This document shows, piece by piece, positions 14,501 through 29,500 of a stretch of DNA of 64,000 nucleotides; position 1 is the first letter of the stretch; the number at the start of each line of letters is the position of its first letter. The stretch is from NCBI GenBank assembly GCA_013397115.1, contig VWZW01007087.1:55600-119599 (forward strand), read 5' to 3'. The DNA is from Edolisoma coerulescens (taxonomy: Eukaryota > Chordata > Aves > Passeriformes > Campephagidae). The position numbers and the translations under genes were made by a program. A model generated the notes under the pieces. The model was given only the letters and a program-made list of their open reading frames with translations, was not told the origin of the DNA and searched no databases.

Positions 14501-17500
14501 CCACCCACCAAGAAAAGGGTCTACTGCAAAGTATCATCGTCTTTGACAACCTTGTTTCTCCATCATTTGCTGGCAACATCTGGGCTATTTTCGCATGTAA
14601 CGGAGGATGGGCACATGCTTAAATATGCATCTGCAACCTTTCTTTATTGTTTTCACTGATGCCTTTAACCATATGCATGGTTTTTAATCCTATTTACACT
14701 TGCAACAAAGATATCTCTGCAGAGCCAGTTTATGACAGAATCACTAACAGAGTAGCACCTCTCTGTATAAAGTGATAAGTTTCAATATACATTTCTAATA
14801 CCTGAATAAATTAAGACTGAATTGAAATCAGAATCTGGAATGCAAAGCAGAATTAGCTGCTATGGAACCACACCACAGGAGTCTTAAAAGACACAGTAGG
14901 TGTACAGCCTACATGTATCTGGGATACAAAATGGCAGAAAATTTGCAAGCATTAGACAGAATTCAGAAAACACAGGAGAAATCCCTTGTTTAATGGAGAT
15001 GCTTTTAATTTTATCCTCAGGGAAAAAACTGTCAGACATTTATAAATTACATGTGTTCTCAGCCACACATTCACAGAATATAATTCTAAGTTAAAACTTG
15101 CCATTTTTAGTTATTAAACAGAATATCAGAGTTAAACTGCTTGAACACCTTCAAGTATAAACACATTTAAGACAAAACAATAAAGATACTGTGAAAGTTT
15201 AGTGTCAAGTGGAAGACAAGTTTACCACTATCCTGTTCCTCAAAGGGCAGCATTAAATACCAAGTCAGAGCACGATTAACTATCATTTTTTCAATCTCAT
15301 CCAAACCTGTCATTAGAAAAAGAGAAAAACAGTAACATCAGAATCACTGGTTCTCTACTGATATAAGTGATTTGACTTTTTTCTGTCAACTTTTTAAAGC
15401 TGGCATCCTTATGTTTTCTGCTGATTTAGTCAGTCTCTTGGTGGGCACCATGTAAGAGCATGTGGCAAAGTGTGATGGCTTGAAGGTAGCACCGTGTTTA
15501 TGAAGGCATGCAGGCAGAGCAGCCAGCCCAGAGGTTTTACAGACCATCAAAACAGGGCAACAATTCTCTTCCAAGAAGCTTCTTTCTGAAGCAAATTCAA
15601 ACCCAAGAATGTTTCGATAGACTTGAACTGCAAAATAGGCATGAGAATGAGAGGAAAGCTCTCACTAATTCCTCCTCAACGGCATTAGCATGTTTCAACA
15701 ACTGGTACGAGGGTCTAAAAAACCTGAACCAGAATGATAAAGGTGTTAAAAGATCAGGATTTACTTTTATCTTCAGAGATGTCTAGAGAAGGTGATTACT
15801 AAAGTATCCCTTAAAACCGAGGACACTGCCTTCAGTCTCCATTTTAATAAAGTTAATCGTGCATACAAATATAATAATCTAATATAATCTAATTTAATAA
15901 AGGCAGAAAACTCCACAAGGTCAAATATTTCATCAGTGCTCTCATACTATGGCCAGTATTCAAGAATTATAAGCAATCTAAGTCTTCCTGAATAAAATGG
16001 TTCTTAAAGCAGCTGCTGTATAATTTTGAAGACAAATCCAGCGATATATAAAACAAATACAGTGTTGCATATTAAGCAGTACTGGAGGCTACCAAACCAA
16101 CACATTTTCCAGCTGCTGAGAAAATCAACAAAGAGGTAAAATTGCCCAAAAGCTGTTATCATCCCAACAATTTGAAATTCACTCCAGCCATTGTGGAATA
16201 AAATCAACTCGATTCCAAAAACAAGTCAGGAGCAACTCAAAAACCAAACAATACATTTTCGTAAAGAAAAAAATGTATATTAGTAAAGGTGACCCAAACA
16301 CGAGTTATCAAAATTGAAACATTACCCAGACATGAATTTTCTTTAAATACTTCTTAATATCCACTACCTAACTCTATTGTTAAAGGAAATACCATTTAAT
16401 ATCTCATCAGCAGAAGAATGAAGCTTCTATTGTCTTCAAAGGCTACAGTAAAATTCTCAACAGACTTATGGAGCTCAAACACTCCAAAGCTAGTAGAACC
16501 CAGTATACCCAAAGATATGCAGCACAGGCGACTTTTGAGGTCAGTCACAAGAATGCAGAATAAGACAAATACAATACATTTCACATTATGGAAACAATGA
16601 AACCTGTGGAAATATGCTGCAAAAAAGGAAAAAAAAATTACCTGGAACAAGCTCCATAACGATATAAATAGGCTGTCGTTGAGTGCAAACTCCTATAAGT
16701 TTTACAATATTAGGATGATCATATTGTTTGAGTATTCTGCAAAACACACAATAAGTTTATTATATTAATAAACTTTATTGTACAATCGGATTAAGTGTTA
16801 CAGGAAAATATCTTAAACCTTTAACGTTAATGGAAGATGTCATTATTGTTATCAAAGAAAAAATACCATTACTGTTATAAAAATCAATGTAACAGATCAA
16901 TCATCACTCTGTTTGAAATGAAAGGCATACTGATCCACTAATAAATAAAAAATTATTCTTATTGTAATTTTGCCATTTGTCTATGTGACATTTATCTATA
17001 TAACTGAAAAATGGCCTTACAGGTTTGCAGTTTCTTAAGAACCCTTGTATTTAAACAGCATTTCAGTGGTGGACCAGAAGCAGAGCTACATCAAAACAGT
17101 ATGCACAGCGTGCCTCTATACTTCCCTGCTGCACTGTTCAAAAGCACACTTGTTCCAATTTTACTTTGAGAGATTAATTAATACAATAAGTTTTAGAAGA
17201 CTATAAGGACAGCAATTTTGAGAATTAAATGAAAACATTTACATCTTTTGACACAATGCTTTAATAAGTACATTTCCAGCCTAAAACAGCATGCTATGAT
17301 ATGTAAGTGAAATGAAGAGCAAGAAAAAATTCTACAGAGACCTTGTAACTTAAATGTTCCTTCTGATATTAGCTGACTCAAAGCATCTCCTCTTTTTCCC
17401 TTTTTTCCTGGGATCAAGAGTAAAATACTAACCTACCTGGTACATATACATTTAGCGAAAAACAACACATTCCATTTTTTCAGACCATTTTTTTCCATTA

Positions 17501-20500
17501 ATGTCAAGCTGCTTAACAAATGACACATCTCTGCCGTTGCCAAGTTACAAGCTTTTTAAAATTATTCAATAGATAGGGTGGCTGATCTTCATTCTATAAA
17601 TGCTGGTAGTATGTTTTACTTTTCAATATTGATCATACTAGTTTGGGAGTGGAAGTTAAAACATACGAAGCTTCCATAGCAAGAAGGAGAAAGGTAGCTT
17701 AAAAATTATGATATTCATCTCAAGACACCCCTCTCCCTGGAGTCTCAGAACCTACCTATCTACATCAGGATACTTTGCATATTGTGTCATGACTGTAATT
17801 TGAAAAATAAGCATATAATCTCATGCTGATTGACACAGCATAAAATACCTCTACTGGAGCAAACTCTTCTTACAAAGAGAAAATTATTTAACAGGGTCTA
17901 TACCCCACTAAGGAAAGTAATCTGGACACATTTGATCACCTCTGTTAGCCATGCATGTAAGGCAGCAGTTAGGCCTGGTATAATCACACTTAAATTAACA
18001 TCTTCCAGTGTTCTTATCCCAATCCGCATGGCACATCTTAGAAGTTCTAAATGAAAGCACTTAAGACATTTTATTTTACAAGCATGGCTTGCTTTGTCAA
18101 AGAGATGGTTTCATCAAGTGCAGATGCTACTGCAATCACACACTAAAAATGCCAATGTTTAGTTACCAGGGCGACAGTGGTGGAATGTACTGAGGGAGAG
18201 AGAAAGGAAGGAAAAGTTTGACTACTGCTTCTTAGAATTTTTCTGAAGGTCAGGTTTTGTAAATGCATCTAGTGATAAAAACTGAAAAAAATGCCACAAG
18301 CATTTATTTCAAGTTATTTTAGAGAACCTACCTGGCTTCCGACAGAAATTTTATTTTCAGTTCCTGAGGAAGATCTTCTTTGCAAGTTTTTACAGCAACT
18401 GGAGTTTTATCCTTTAATGTTCCTTTATACACCTCACCAAAATTACCCTGAAATCAGGGGAAAAAAGAACATTCTAGGTAAATAAAATCTTAATGAATTG
18501 CCAGAAAAAATAATGCAGACAGCTATTGAAACTGGTACAGAACTTTGGAATGTGTTTATGAAGCCAAATGAGATTTTCTTCCAGTATCTGCGCTAAAAAA
18601 CGCAGTTCACTCTGACATAGTACATCTATTATACGGACAAAGTGTGTGAGTTCTGGTTTGACCTTGCTGGAAAGAGGAAAAAACACCATTAATTAAGTAA
18701 TTGGAATTTTCTCATAAAATCTCTTAGTAACTTTTAAAATCAACTGACATTGACTGTCATTCTTCTTATTCTTACTCCTGCACTCTTTCATTTTCACACT
18801 ATTTTGTGAATAGTTTTTAAGTTGCAGCCTGGAAGAGACCAAAAACTGATTCTCAAAAACTAGGACTAAACACAACAAAATAACATAAACATTCTCATGT
18901 ACAAGAAAAAAAAAAAAAAAGAAAAATGAAAACATTGAATATTAATTTTTATCATAAATTAAACCTACTGCAAAATGTATTGTTGTGTCTGGTGATCCAG
19001 AATTTCTTTAAAACCCAAGCTCAGCACTGCTCTATAAAGGCAAATCTGTAAGGCTTCCCATTTGGACAAGACTTTAGGAAGCAGATCCTTTTATAATCAG
19101 ACATTTTAGGTAGTGAATAACATACCCCCAAAGCAAGTTAATTTTTTTTTTATAGCTTTCATAGAAGAAAACTGAAGTAATAAATATCATAAAATAGTCT
19201 CCACCAGATGCATTTTTTATTTAATAAAAACAAAAGGAAAATTAATTAGGACACGAACTGAAGGAAGAAGGAAATTGTGAGGTATAAAACAAAACACTGG
19301 TATCAATGAAAAAACCCTCAAGAGAAGAAAACGAGAAGAAAACTACAGATCTCAGACTTCTAATTAAGCTTTGTATTTCCCATAGAATAAGCACAACTCA
19401 ATTTTGAAACTTCGCCTGATTAATTTCCACATGTATTACACTTCTGTGTCCTGGTATCTGGGGCTGCATGCTCAAAAGAGTCTGGTGGAGATGTTTTCCT
19501 TCCTTTCCTGACTGATGAAGATTTCATTACATCATGCAGCTGAATTTAGCATTGCCAAAGAAAGATGACAGAAAAGGGAAAAAGAAACTCACACATGGAA
19601 AACATTAACATGCTTCCAGTAACAAGGAAGAAATGTAGGGCTAAACACGTTTCAGAATTTTTTTCTGTACCCTGGGACAAGGAAGATGCAGCTAGCAAGC
19701 GAGGCTTAGGATCTCTGACAGTCCTTCTAAAGCACTTCCAGAGGCTACCACACTACCTCTCCTATCTGAAATGGCACCCAAGGTAAGCAGCTGAGCTGCT
19801 CTCAGCTCAGTTTTCCTCTACCCATCTGGTCAGAAGTATTTAACAGTGAAATCTGAACCTACCCTAAGCTTTATTTAAGTCTTGAAAATGCTTTACTTCT
19901 TTATTAAAAATATTGAAGTATTATTATATACATGATTTTTAATGTAAAACATTTCTATTATGCAACTTTCATTTTGTGGGGTGTTATAGAACTAATACTG
20001 AATCAATAAACTAACCATTCACTCCTGAGGTGAAGGAAAATCTTCATCTTCTCTAAGTTTGTATCTTTTACACATTAAAATTTCATTATTTCTTCCTCAT
20101 CTTTTCCAGGCCACTCAAGGTTTTGCAGCCTCTCAGAATTCTCACCTCTGTGGTGAATGGCTATAGTTTATTTCACATTCTTTCATACAGATGCTGATGT
20201 TCGTGTCATTCTTATCTTTTTTAGTATGACTACATCTCTTTAGAGATGAATGCGTAACAGATTCATACTCTGTTCCAAGAAAGTTTTTAGCCTGTTCTGT
20301 ATTTTGTAAAGAAGATCCTTCTATAATCACTTTAAAATTCTGAGTTGTCTTTATTGAACGCTAAAAATGCTTTGTGTCAAAAACACGCACAATTTGAATT
20401 TTGAATTTACTAAAATTATTTTCAAATTGATTTAACTGTCTTTATACATCAAAACTAATTCTTTTTTTTTTTTAGCAGGTCAAAGCTTTTTTATGCCTGG

Positions 20501-23500
20501 AACATCTTTATTTTTCTCCCTTGATAATATCCTGTTTAAGAATGTGAAGGTCCTCCAGTACCTGCACTTTAATGCAGACACAGCTCAGTCCAGTCATACT
20601 TATTGTCATCTTACACTGCCAAAGAGATTTTACCCTGCATAACAGAAGTTTATGACAGTATTTCATTCCCTCATTTCTTGAATTTCTTATTGATTTTTTT
20701 AGCGTGTATCATAGCAAAAAGGCAATTACTGCTTCAATTTGTCTCTTCCTCATTTGACCTTATTTTTCAGTTCTTGGAAAACCTTTTCAAACACAGTCCA
20801 GAGTAGGACTCACAATGGTCTTTGCAGGTACAAAGGTGCCAAAAATGTGAGGAGTTTGCCTGATTTTAAAGATTCGTAGTTCCTAAGCAGAATTTGTAAA
20901 CTACAAGTTTATAAGCTACACAAGAATTAATTTAATACAAATAAGATTGTGAAATTACCTAACGTTCATTAGTAAATCAATGAAAATAATCATGCACAAG
21001 CAATTACCATTTCTTTTAAGAAATATTGATTTAGTCATCTCATTATATCAAATTTTATACACAAATACGTAAACATACACCTGTTTCTCTACATGTTTTG
21101 ATTAATATTTTGCAACATTTTCCTCAGACTACAGAAAGTAAAACAGCCACATCATGCTTTATAGAAATCTAGTTAGCTCAAAACACTTCCAAAAAAGAAA
21201 AATATATATGCCAGTTAAATCAGCACAACCACAGTGTTTACTAGTGAGTGTGATTTACATCTGTTTAAAGCATAAGGCTGTCTTGTGTATTAATGCAAAA
21301 AAAAATTGATATAAAAATTGCATACCACAGTAATTTAAAAGAAAAGGTATACAGAAATGGCTTAATGATTACAATATACTTACTCAAATGTTATTTAGCT
21401 CACTTTATTACTTACTTTGCCCAGTAATTCCCCTAGTGTGACATCTTCATGATTGAGAACCCATTTCTTATCCTGTGAAAAGGAAAGCAGAATTTTCAGT
21501 CTGTGCAAATACATAAGATACAGTTTCTCTAAGACACATTTCAGCAGAAATGGAGCTGAAGAAGTATTACATTTAGAACACTCAATCACAAGCATACCAA
21601 GAAGTTTTAAGGCTAAGCATTTATAATTCAAGAGTTTAGAAAGCTAGCTATACAATAAAATACTGAGTGATACCATACAGCAAATTTTTATTAGAAATTA
21701 AGCCTACAACATGATGGTAGGTAGGTAGATGAGCACTATGTAAAGTTTCACACAAGCTCTGAAAATTATATTTAGCACCCTGATTTTAACAATTCGTCAA
21801 GTGAAAATGAGATAAGAAAACTTCATTTTAGTATACAAAGTAACTTATTACTAAATCAAAAAAACTCCCACATTTTTCTCCTCAGTGCACATGAAAATGA
21901 ACTCATCTTTCAACTTCTCAACAAGACTCATATTTGCATCTCTTACATCTTGTCTTGTAGTTGGAAATATTACAGGCAACTGCTTGAAAAGATAACACAT
22001 GTCAGATAAAGCATTTTGTCTAGGCAGTGACCATCCCCCTGTGCTGGGCACTGGTGCTCAATTCTGGTCCCCTCAATTCAGAACAGACATTGAAGTGCTG
22101 GAGCATGTGCAGGGAAGGGCAGTGGAGCTGGGGAAGGGTTTGGAGCACAAGTCTGATGAGGAGCAGCTAAGGGAGCTGAGGGGGCTCAGCCTGGAGAAAA
22201 GGAGGTTGAAGCCACATGGGGGTCGGTCTCTTCTGCCACATCCCAAATGAAAGGACGAGAGAAAATGGCCTTAAATAGTGCCAGGGAGGTTCAGATTAGA
22301 AATTAGAAAAAAATTCTTCACTAACAGAGTGGTTAGGAATTGGAGTAAACTGCCTAGGGAGGTGGTGGAATCCCATTCTTTGGAGATTTTTTGTCCAACG
22401 TGAATTCAGCAAATTAAAAAAAGGGTGGGGGATCATTGCTATTCTGATTTCTATGCCTTTGTTCATACGTAAAATGTCACAAGTGTGAACAGTGTACATT
22501 CTAGAGACTCTCTGAATGCCTCCATTAACCCAAACTCCCAGCACACAACACCTCTCAGCCCCATGCCAAGAATTCCTGCATTGCACCACCATGCTGCATG
22601 ATGGAACCAACCTTTACCATTTCTCTTCCCTGGGTGGGAAACCGTGAGGCTTAAGACGAAATTCCCAATATCCAATAATTTATTTATCCTCTATAGACAA
22701 GATTATTGCTTAAAACTACTGCCTCACTGATGAAACATCATAAGAAACGTATTTCCTTCATCTCTTTTTTGATACTTTTTGCTGAATGAATGTTCCATTG
22801 AGAAGCTGTTATACTACAAATAGATAGGAAGTGCCATCAAACTGGACATTTTCCTTTAATAATAAAACTCAAGTTTAAGAAAACAATTTGCAAAGAAAGC
22901 TGCAAACAAAAAAAACCCACAAAAATTACGACTTGGAGGTATTAAAATAATGGTTTTTAACACTGAAATAAGTGTGATAAAGCTAAAAAAGTTATAGAAT
23001 TAAAATTTAATGGATTTTTTACTGCTTAAATCCAAGGATTCTGTACTTCAGTGAGCAACTTTTTGAATAAATTGATAATATAATATTTCAAAAGCTTGTT
23101 TATGAAGGGAAAAAAATCTGATAATTCTTCAGAGAACTAATCAAAGAAACCAGTACCATAAACTGGAATCAAATGATCTGTTGAAGGATTTATTATCATT
23201 TTATCTGTACATTAATCACTACCTGCACTTTTTGTGAAAGCCTTCAGTCATTTCTTATACCACTTAAACTCATTCATTACTTTATTGTGGTTCTGCCAGA
23301 TTTTTCACAATCAAAGAATTATTCAAAGTTTGATCAGCTTTGTTTGATATAACTCCAATAAACTGCACAAAAGCAGTTTCTTCAGCAGACAGTAAGAAAA
23401 AAATTGAACTGAAGAGTCATGTACATCACGCCAGTGTACAATTCTGGCATTAAAAAAGAAACAAACAAAACTTTCTAATTTGCAATGTGTTAGGTACTAA

Positions 23501-26500
23501 TTTAAATAGTGGTTCAAAACAAATTGTCATTGGTAAAGATAATTGCCTTTAATTAATAAACTACAATATGAACAGCACAGTAAGGTGAACAATAATAAGA
23601 TATTCTACTACAAGTTTGTTGTCTCACTAAATCTACTTGAATTGCTCTGAGTTTAATATGACCGCATTCAATAATTTGAACAGCTGTCAATAATTAAAGA
23701 CATCAATACGGGACACAAATCAATGGATAAAAACTAGCACATCATAAACAAAGGTTATGAAATAAAGTCATGTCTCTGTCTGATCATGAAGTTCATGATC
23801 TTCTCTAAGTGCTTAATTCTGACTGTGAGCAGAATGTATTTTTCCAGTTGTCAAATGCCATTACTCTACAGATTAATCATATGTGCAAAACATATTGAAA
23901 GTTACAAAAGCAATGTGACAGCAAAATGGGACGTAAAAAATATTCTTGAATGTAGGTATAGATCGACAGACACTTTAATGCACATCAGCCCAAGTCACAG
24001 GAATATTCATTTCAATAGAGTTGCTTCTAAATCAAATGGAGCAATTCCAGCACATTTTTGTATCTAATCAAACTAATCTGAATGACAGCAAACAGAACTC
24101 CTGAGACTATTAATGCCCATTACAATTTCACCTAGAAGGAAGCTGTTTATGATGCAGCCCTCTTCTTGTGACACCACTATAAATCTCTCTTCACCTTGCA
24201 CTTGTTCAGATTTTTCTCTTGTTAATTTTGGACCACAGAATATAAAAGCACTTCAGACAAAATCAGTCACACAAATTAGCACTTGAGCACACTCATTTGT
24301 AATCTTTAAGTATATACCTTATTTCCAAATGGAATTCCTTGGGAAATCCACAAGCTTTACCAGATTCTACTTTATTTCTGCCCCAGGAGGAGAAATTACA
24401 TGAATGCCACACTTCAAGCATGGGTTTACTAGTAAGATGTTTGGAATTCTATCAGTGTACCTTACCTTCGGAGGTACTGACACCTCTGTTGGCCAAACAC
24501 TAAGAAACAAGCTGTCAACCAGTCAGTTCACAAAGCAGAGACCTTGGCCAGCCTTGACACTGCTACCCTTCCCCAACAGCCAGGTGCTTGATAACACTCA
24601 TCACACTGAAGGTTTTTATATGCAGCAGCTCACTCGTGACTGCCTTTCTAGACTCTGTGCAACTACCCAGTACACTTGTTTGATTTCAACAAAGATAAGC
24701 ATTTTCAAAGGTAAGAGTTATTTCAAAAGTTAATTGTAACTGACAAAAAACAAACCCCAAACAGATCAGTAATTAAAGAAATAAAACTTCCAATTGTGAA
24801 AAGGAATACTTAAAAATAATAAGAAATGTCTCCTTTTATTCATAAATTATTCTGGATATGCAGTATCCTTTTCCTGGATATGTAGCAGTCTTTTCATAAT
24901 GTTACTAAGTTTCATGGTTCCCTAGACCATGATAGGGGTCAAATCTTGAACAACCAGCAAAGAATCAATTGTTCATCAATCCTTTCTTCAGTGAAGGTAC
25001 AGTGGAGTTGTGTGCAAGCCACTGAGAACAGTTTGAACAGCAGATGGTTGCTGTAGAAAATCATTTTCCTTTTCTGAGCTGTGAGACTGAAATATTATCA
25101 CTATTACCCTACACATCTTCAAAACATATAAGTGCAGTTTTCTTCCTGCCCACATCCCTTCATTAGGAGAAACAACATCAAAGAGATCACAAATTACTGT
25201 CTCAGGAAAAAGGCTCACAAATTAGCTGCAGTAAATTATAACAGTGTTCAATAAAACAGAAAACAAACCCATGAACTAATACTTAGTGTTCAAATTCCCT
25301 TAGAATTATTTTTCTATAATTCTCAGTAACAATTTCAATCATTAAGAATTCTAAAATGGTACTTTTTCAAATTAAAAACCAGCAGTAAAGCAATTACATA
25401 GTAAATTTTTAAAAACAGATGTTTTGAGATTTAGATACGAATTTATGCGCCTCAGCTTAAACATTTGGTTCTAAAAATCTCACCATTTCTAATAGGAGAG
25501 AGAAAAGGGAGAAAAAAAAATGTCACCTGTGCTTGTATTCAGTTTCAGAGAACCACCAAACAAAAACAAGATTCTGACCCAAACTCCAAAGCAAGATTTT
25601 TCAAAGAGGAAGAGTGAGGAAATTCCAATCAGGTACCAACACAGGATGAATAAGACCTTTATGTTAGTACCACTGTTATTTACTTATCTCACATTCTCTG
25701 TCACATTATTTCCTCTTTCTAGTTCAGAAGGCAGTATCTACAGCAAATGCTGTCATTATTTTTTATCTTAATTGTAGATGTAACCAAGGTGAAAAAGGCT
25801 AAAAAATTCTAGAGGTTGGAAACTTTAGTTGATTTAAGGAGCTCCAGAAGGAATCAACCAAAACCAAAACTTACTGCTTTAAGAGAACTGAAAACATGCA
25901 ACTTTCCAATCTCAGAATCTATCTGAGCACAGCATGTGGAATTTATGAGGTTTCTAAAAAACCTCAAAAATGGAGGGATTCGACATCTCAGGAGTCAAGT
26001 GCATAAACACAAGTGATGCCTGTTTCTTCATGTTTTAAGCAGAAAAAATGCATCAAAAAATACTCTGGAAAGTATTATTTGCTCTCCTTCTTCCAAGTTA
26101 AATAGAAAATATCAGTAGTATGAATTACTGCAGCTAAGAGCTATTTTTCCACAACAACAGAAATGGAAAGTTAATCTTTCATTTTCAGTACTAAGGATAA
26201 TTGGAGAAAATTCTTTTTATGGCTAAGAAAATCAAAATTGCACACAATTTTCATCAGATGGGTATTCAAATCTCACTTATCAGAACTTGATGAACCAGAC
26301 AAAAAAAAAAAGTTACAGCTGTGTACATGTGGATAGGGCTTATCAATGTGGGAATGAGAAACTGTCTTTTTAGAGAAGCACTGGTTTTGATACCACCTAT
26401 GCCAGTAGATCTAATGTTCATATCAATTTCATGAATCATAAACTATGTGTTTCAAGTCCTTCAGATTAAGTGCAGAAATAAAGGTAGCAGGTGGAAAAGA

Positions 26501-29500
26501 TTTTTCATAAGAACAAGTGAGTTTTACAAGAGGGGTTTTGAAAAACCTCACTGGCAACTTCTTCAAAACTGTTTCAGAATAAAGATTCATGAGCTGTAAA
26601 AACTGTTATGGAAGCTGCTTTGCATTATTAACAGCACTGTATTAAGCCACACTGATGAAACTCAATGTGAGCTGTAAAACAGAGTAATAGCACAGACAGG
26701 TTTAGCTCCCTGGAAAAAGTACTATTTTATCTGACTTCTTACTGCTACATAAAAAAACTTTGTGAAGTTCAACCTTTCCGCTAAACCAGATTCTAAATGA
26801 CCATAGAACAAGAGGGTAGAAATGAGATTTGGAAAAGCTACTATGCAACGTGTAAACTGCAGAAATGACCTCAGATTACCTGCACAGCTATTCTTTGACC
26901 ATTCTTTCTTGAAGATCAGTAGACAAAATGACTGTACAATTCAACACACAATACCTGTTTTCTTCAGATTTTTTTTAAGGATATACAGTACTTCCCTAAG
27001 CTTGTATTTTCTTATTCATGAAAGGGCTAAACTGATGCTGAGGATATTTCAGGAAAAAGACAGGAAATAAAGAAAAATAGAGAAGTTAAAAAAACAACTG
27101 AGAAAGAAAAAGACATAGAATGTGAAATCCTTAAGCACAGGAAAAGGGAAGTCAAGTTCATGTCAAAACCATTATATTTCAGGCACATTAAAACACATAC
27201 TATTCCTCTCTACTGAATACCATAAATTCAGCTACCAAAACAAAGTACTCTGAATCACCTGTTAACCATATATATTCAAACGGAAAAATTATCAGTTCTG
27301 GATCAGATATGTCCTACTAAACAGTGACAGTCATCTGTCCACTCAAAGGCAAACAAAACCATGTGATAATGTGGTTTTTCATTTAAACATTCCATGTGAT
27401 TTAAATGGAAAGGAATGGAAAAGCAGGGACATATTATGAATGCACAACACCACCCCAAACACTTGAATTATTAAAATAGGCTAAAATATTTTCACGTAAG
27501 TGCCAACACATTTTTACTTCCATCCACACATGAAAAGGTATGTCAGATGTGGTTGGGAGAACTACAGGTGTTTGTAAAAATGTCCAAGAGAGTCTCCTTG
27601 AACAATGTAAGATACTTAGCCACATACTTAGTTCCATCCTGACTTAACTTCAAAAACGTCCAGTTGTGTCCAGTTAGATGACTTCTTCACCCCAGGAAGA
27701 GAAACACTTCATTCATCCCTCAAAAATAATGCCTAATTTACAGTGGTCAGCAGGCAACACCTTTCAAAGTTCTGCAGTTCCACAAAAGAGCTTCCACCGA
27801 ATTACCATTTTGTTCAAAGCAAAACCCCAAGATCCTTTGTCCTATGCTTTTCTAGCCACACCTGCTCATTTTGCAGCGCCTTTCATAATCTTCAGATAAC
27901 ATGTTAAAACCACTGAAACGGAACAGAAATAACCTGTCAAAATTTCAAACAATCTGCTCTATTAGCTAATTTGTGACTGTGGAAGAGCAGGAAACAGGGA
28001 AAGCCACACAGAAAGGAAACTGCAGCCTTAACTTACGAGATTTCAGTGCACCAGTGAGCTCTGCCTGCATTCCAAGCAAGACAGATGTTGGCTTTGAATC
28101 AGAAGTCATACAACATTACATAAACGCCAACAGTTTAAAAGAAGCATGCTGCACTGGATTTTTTACATCATATGCATACAGTTCTTCAAGAAGATTTGCT
28201 AGTTTCTCACATACCACTAACTCATTATTCAGAATAGCACAAACACTGCAAAATCTCTTAGTGGCAGATAAAAAAGGCAGTCAATGAAGGACACACAAAG
28301 GGGAGCACTACAAATACCAAATGGCTCTGCTAGATATTAGCAGATTCTATTATTACTTGTGTAATCTTCCAAATGCTATCTTCAGCAATTTTTTTTCTCC
28401 TGTATTAGTGACTTTAGCTTGACAAAATTTTCCTGTGTGGTCTATAGCAATCTACTCTTTGTTGCAGTGCTGGTTCTGGCTGGGGTAATTTTGTTCGCAG
28501 TAGCTAGTATGGGGTTATATTTTGGTTTCACATGTTAAATTAGTCTCTTGACAAAGATGATCAACACATGAAGCAATCTTTATGGCATGCATGTGCGCAC
28601 AATCTTCTCTAAAAATTAAACATGAAACATTAAACAGTGAACATGAGTGTTTTGAAGAATTCACCACCTATTCTAACAGCTGTACAAGGAGCTGGGAGGT
28701 GACATAGCCAGGACAACTGACCCCAAAGGCATATCCCATACCATACGGATTCATGCTTAGCATATAAAGCTGGGGAAAAAGAAGAAAAGGGAAGATGTTT
28801 GGAGAGCAGGCATTTTTCTTCCCAAGTCACTGTGTTACATGTGATGGAGCCCTGCTTTCCTGGAAATGGCTAAACACCTGCCCAATCATGGGAAGCAGTG
28901 AATTCGTTCCTTGTTTTGCTTTGTTTGTGTGCACAGCTTTTGTTTTCACCTATTCAACTGTCTGTATCTCAATCCCCGACTTTTGCAGTTTTTGCCCTTC
29001 TGATTAATTCCCCAGTCCCACCGTGGGGGAAGTGAATGCTCAGCTGTGCTGGGCTTAGTTGCCAGCTGGGATTAAACCACAACAACTGCACCTTGCTGAA
29101 TCTTTTGCATCTTTCTCTAAAAGTCAAAACTCTGAGAATTAATTATACAGTGTCCTCTTCAATGTGTCAAAACTCTTTTTGAATAAACTGGCCTACAATT
29201 AAGCAAGCAGATTTACTATTCATACTTTCAATATAAAATATGAACACAAGAGATAAGGGAAAAACATCTACGTCTACCACGCGGTGGTGCCTGGGGTTGT
29301 GCTTCCCCAGTTGCAGGACTTTGTTCTTCCCCTTGTTGATCTGCATGAGCTTCCTGTCAAACCCTTTCTCCAGCCTGTCCGGGTCCCTCTGGATGGCAGC
29401 ATAGCCCTCTGGTGTATCAGCCCCTCCTCAAAGATTGGTCTCATCAGCAAAACTGCTCGTGCCCCATCACCCAGCCTGTTAATCAAGAAGTGGATGAAGG

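Larger units (their letters stand above)
2591..16641 (-). other. FER intron of 14.1 kb
   Basis: Non-coding, AT-rich. It holds the TGTC-type repeat at the acceptor, a 22-bp tandem duplication (3979-4022), an A-rich AAAC repeat (about 4437-4455), the AT/GATA microsatellite (5715-5840) and two CR1 3' ends (about 10.1 and 14.3 kb). The stretch at about 8640-9000 is purine-rich on the plus strand, which explains the long overlapping frames there. I see nothing else. Confidence 0.8.

Noticed and set aside
22296..22675. Overlapping minus-strand frames of 104 and 70 codons
   Set aside because: The longer frame partly overlaps the CR1 3' region; the rest of both lies in plain intron. The peptides have no family signature.
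24404..24733. A 109-codon plus-strand frame
   Set aside because: No homology is recognised. A length like this is expected a few times by chance in 64 kb over six frames.
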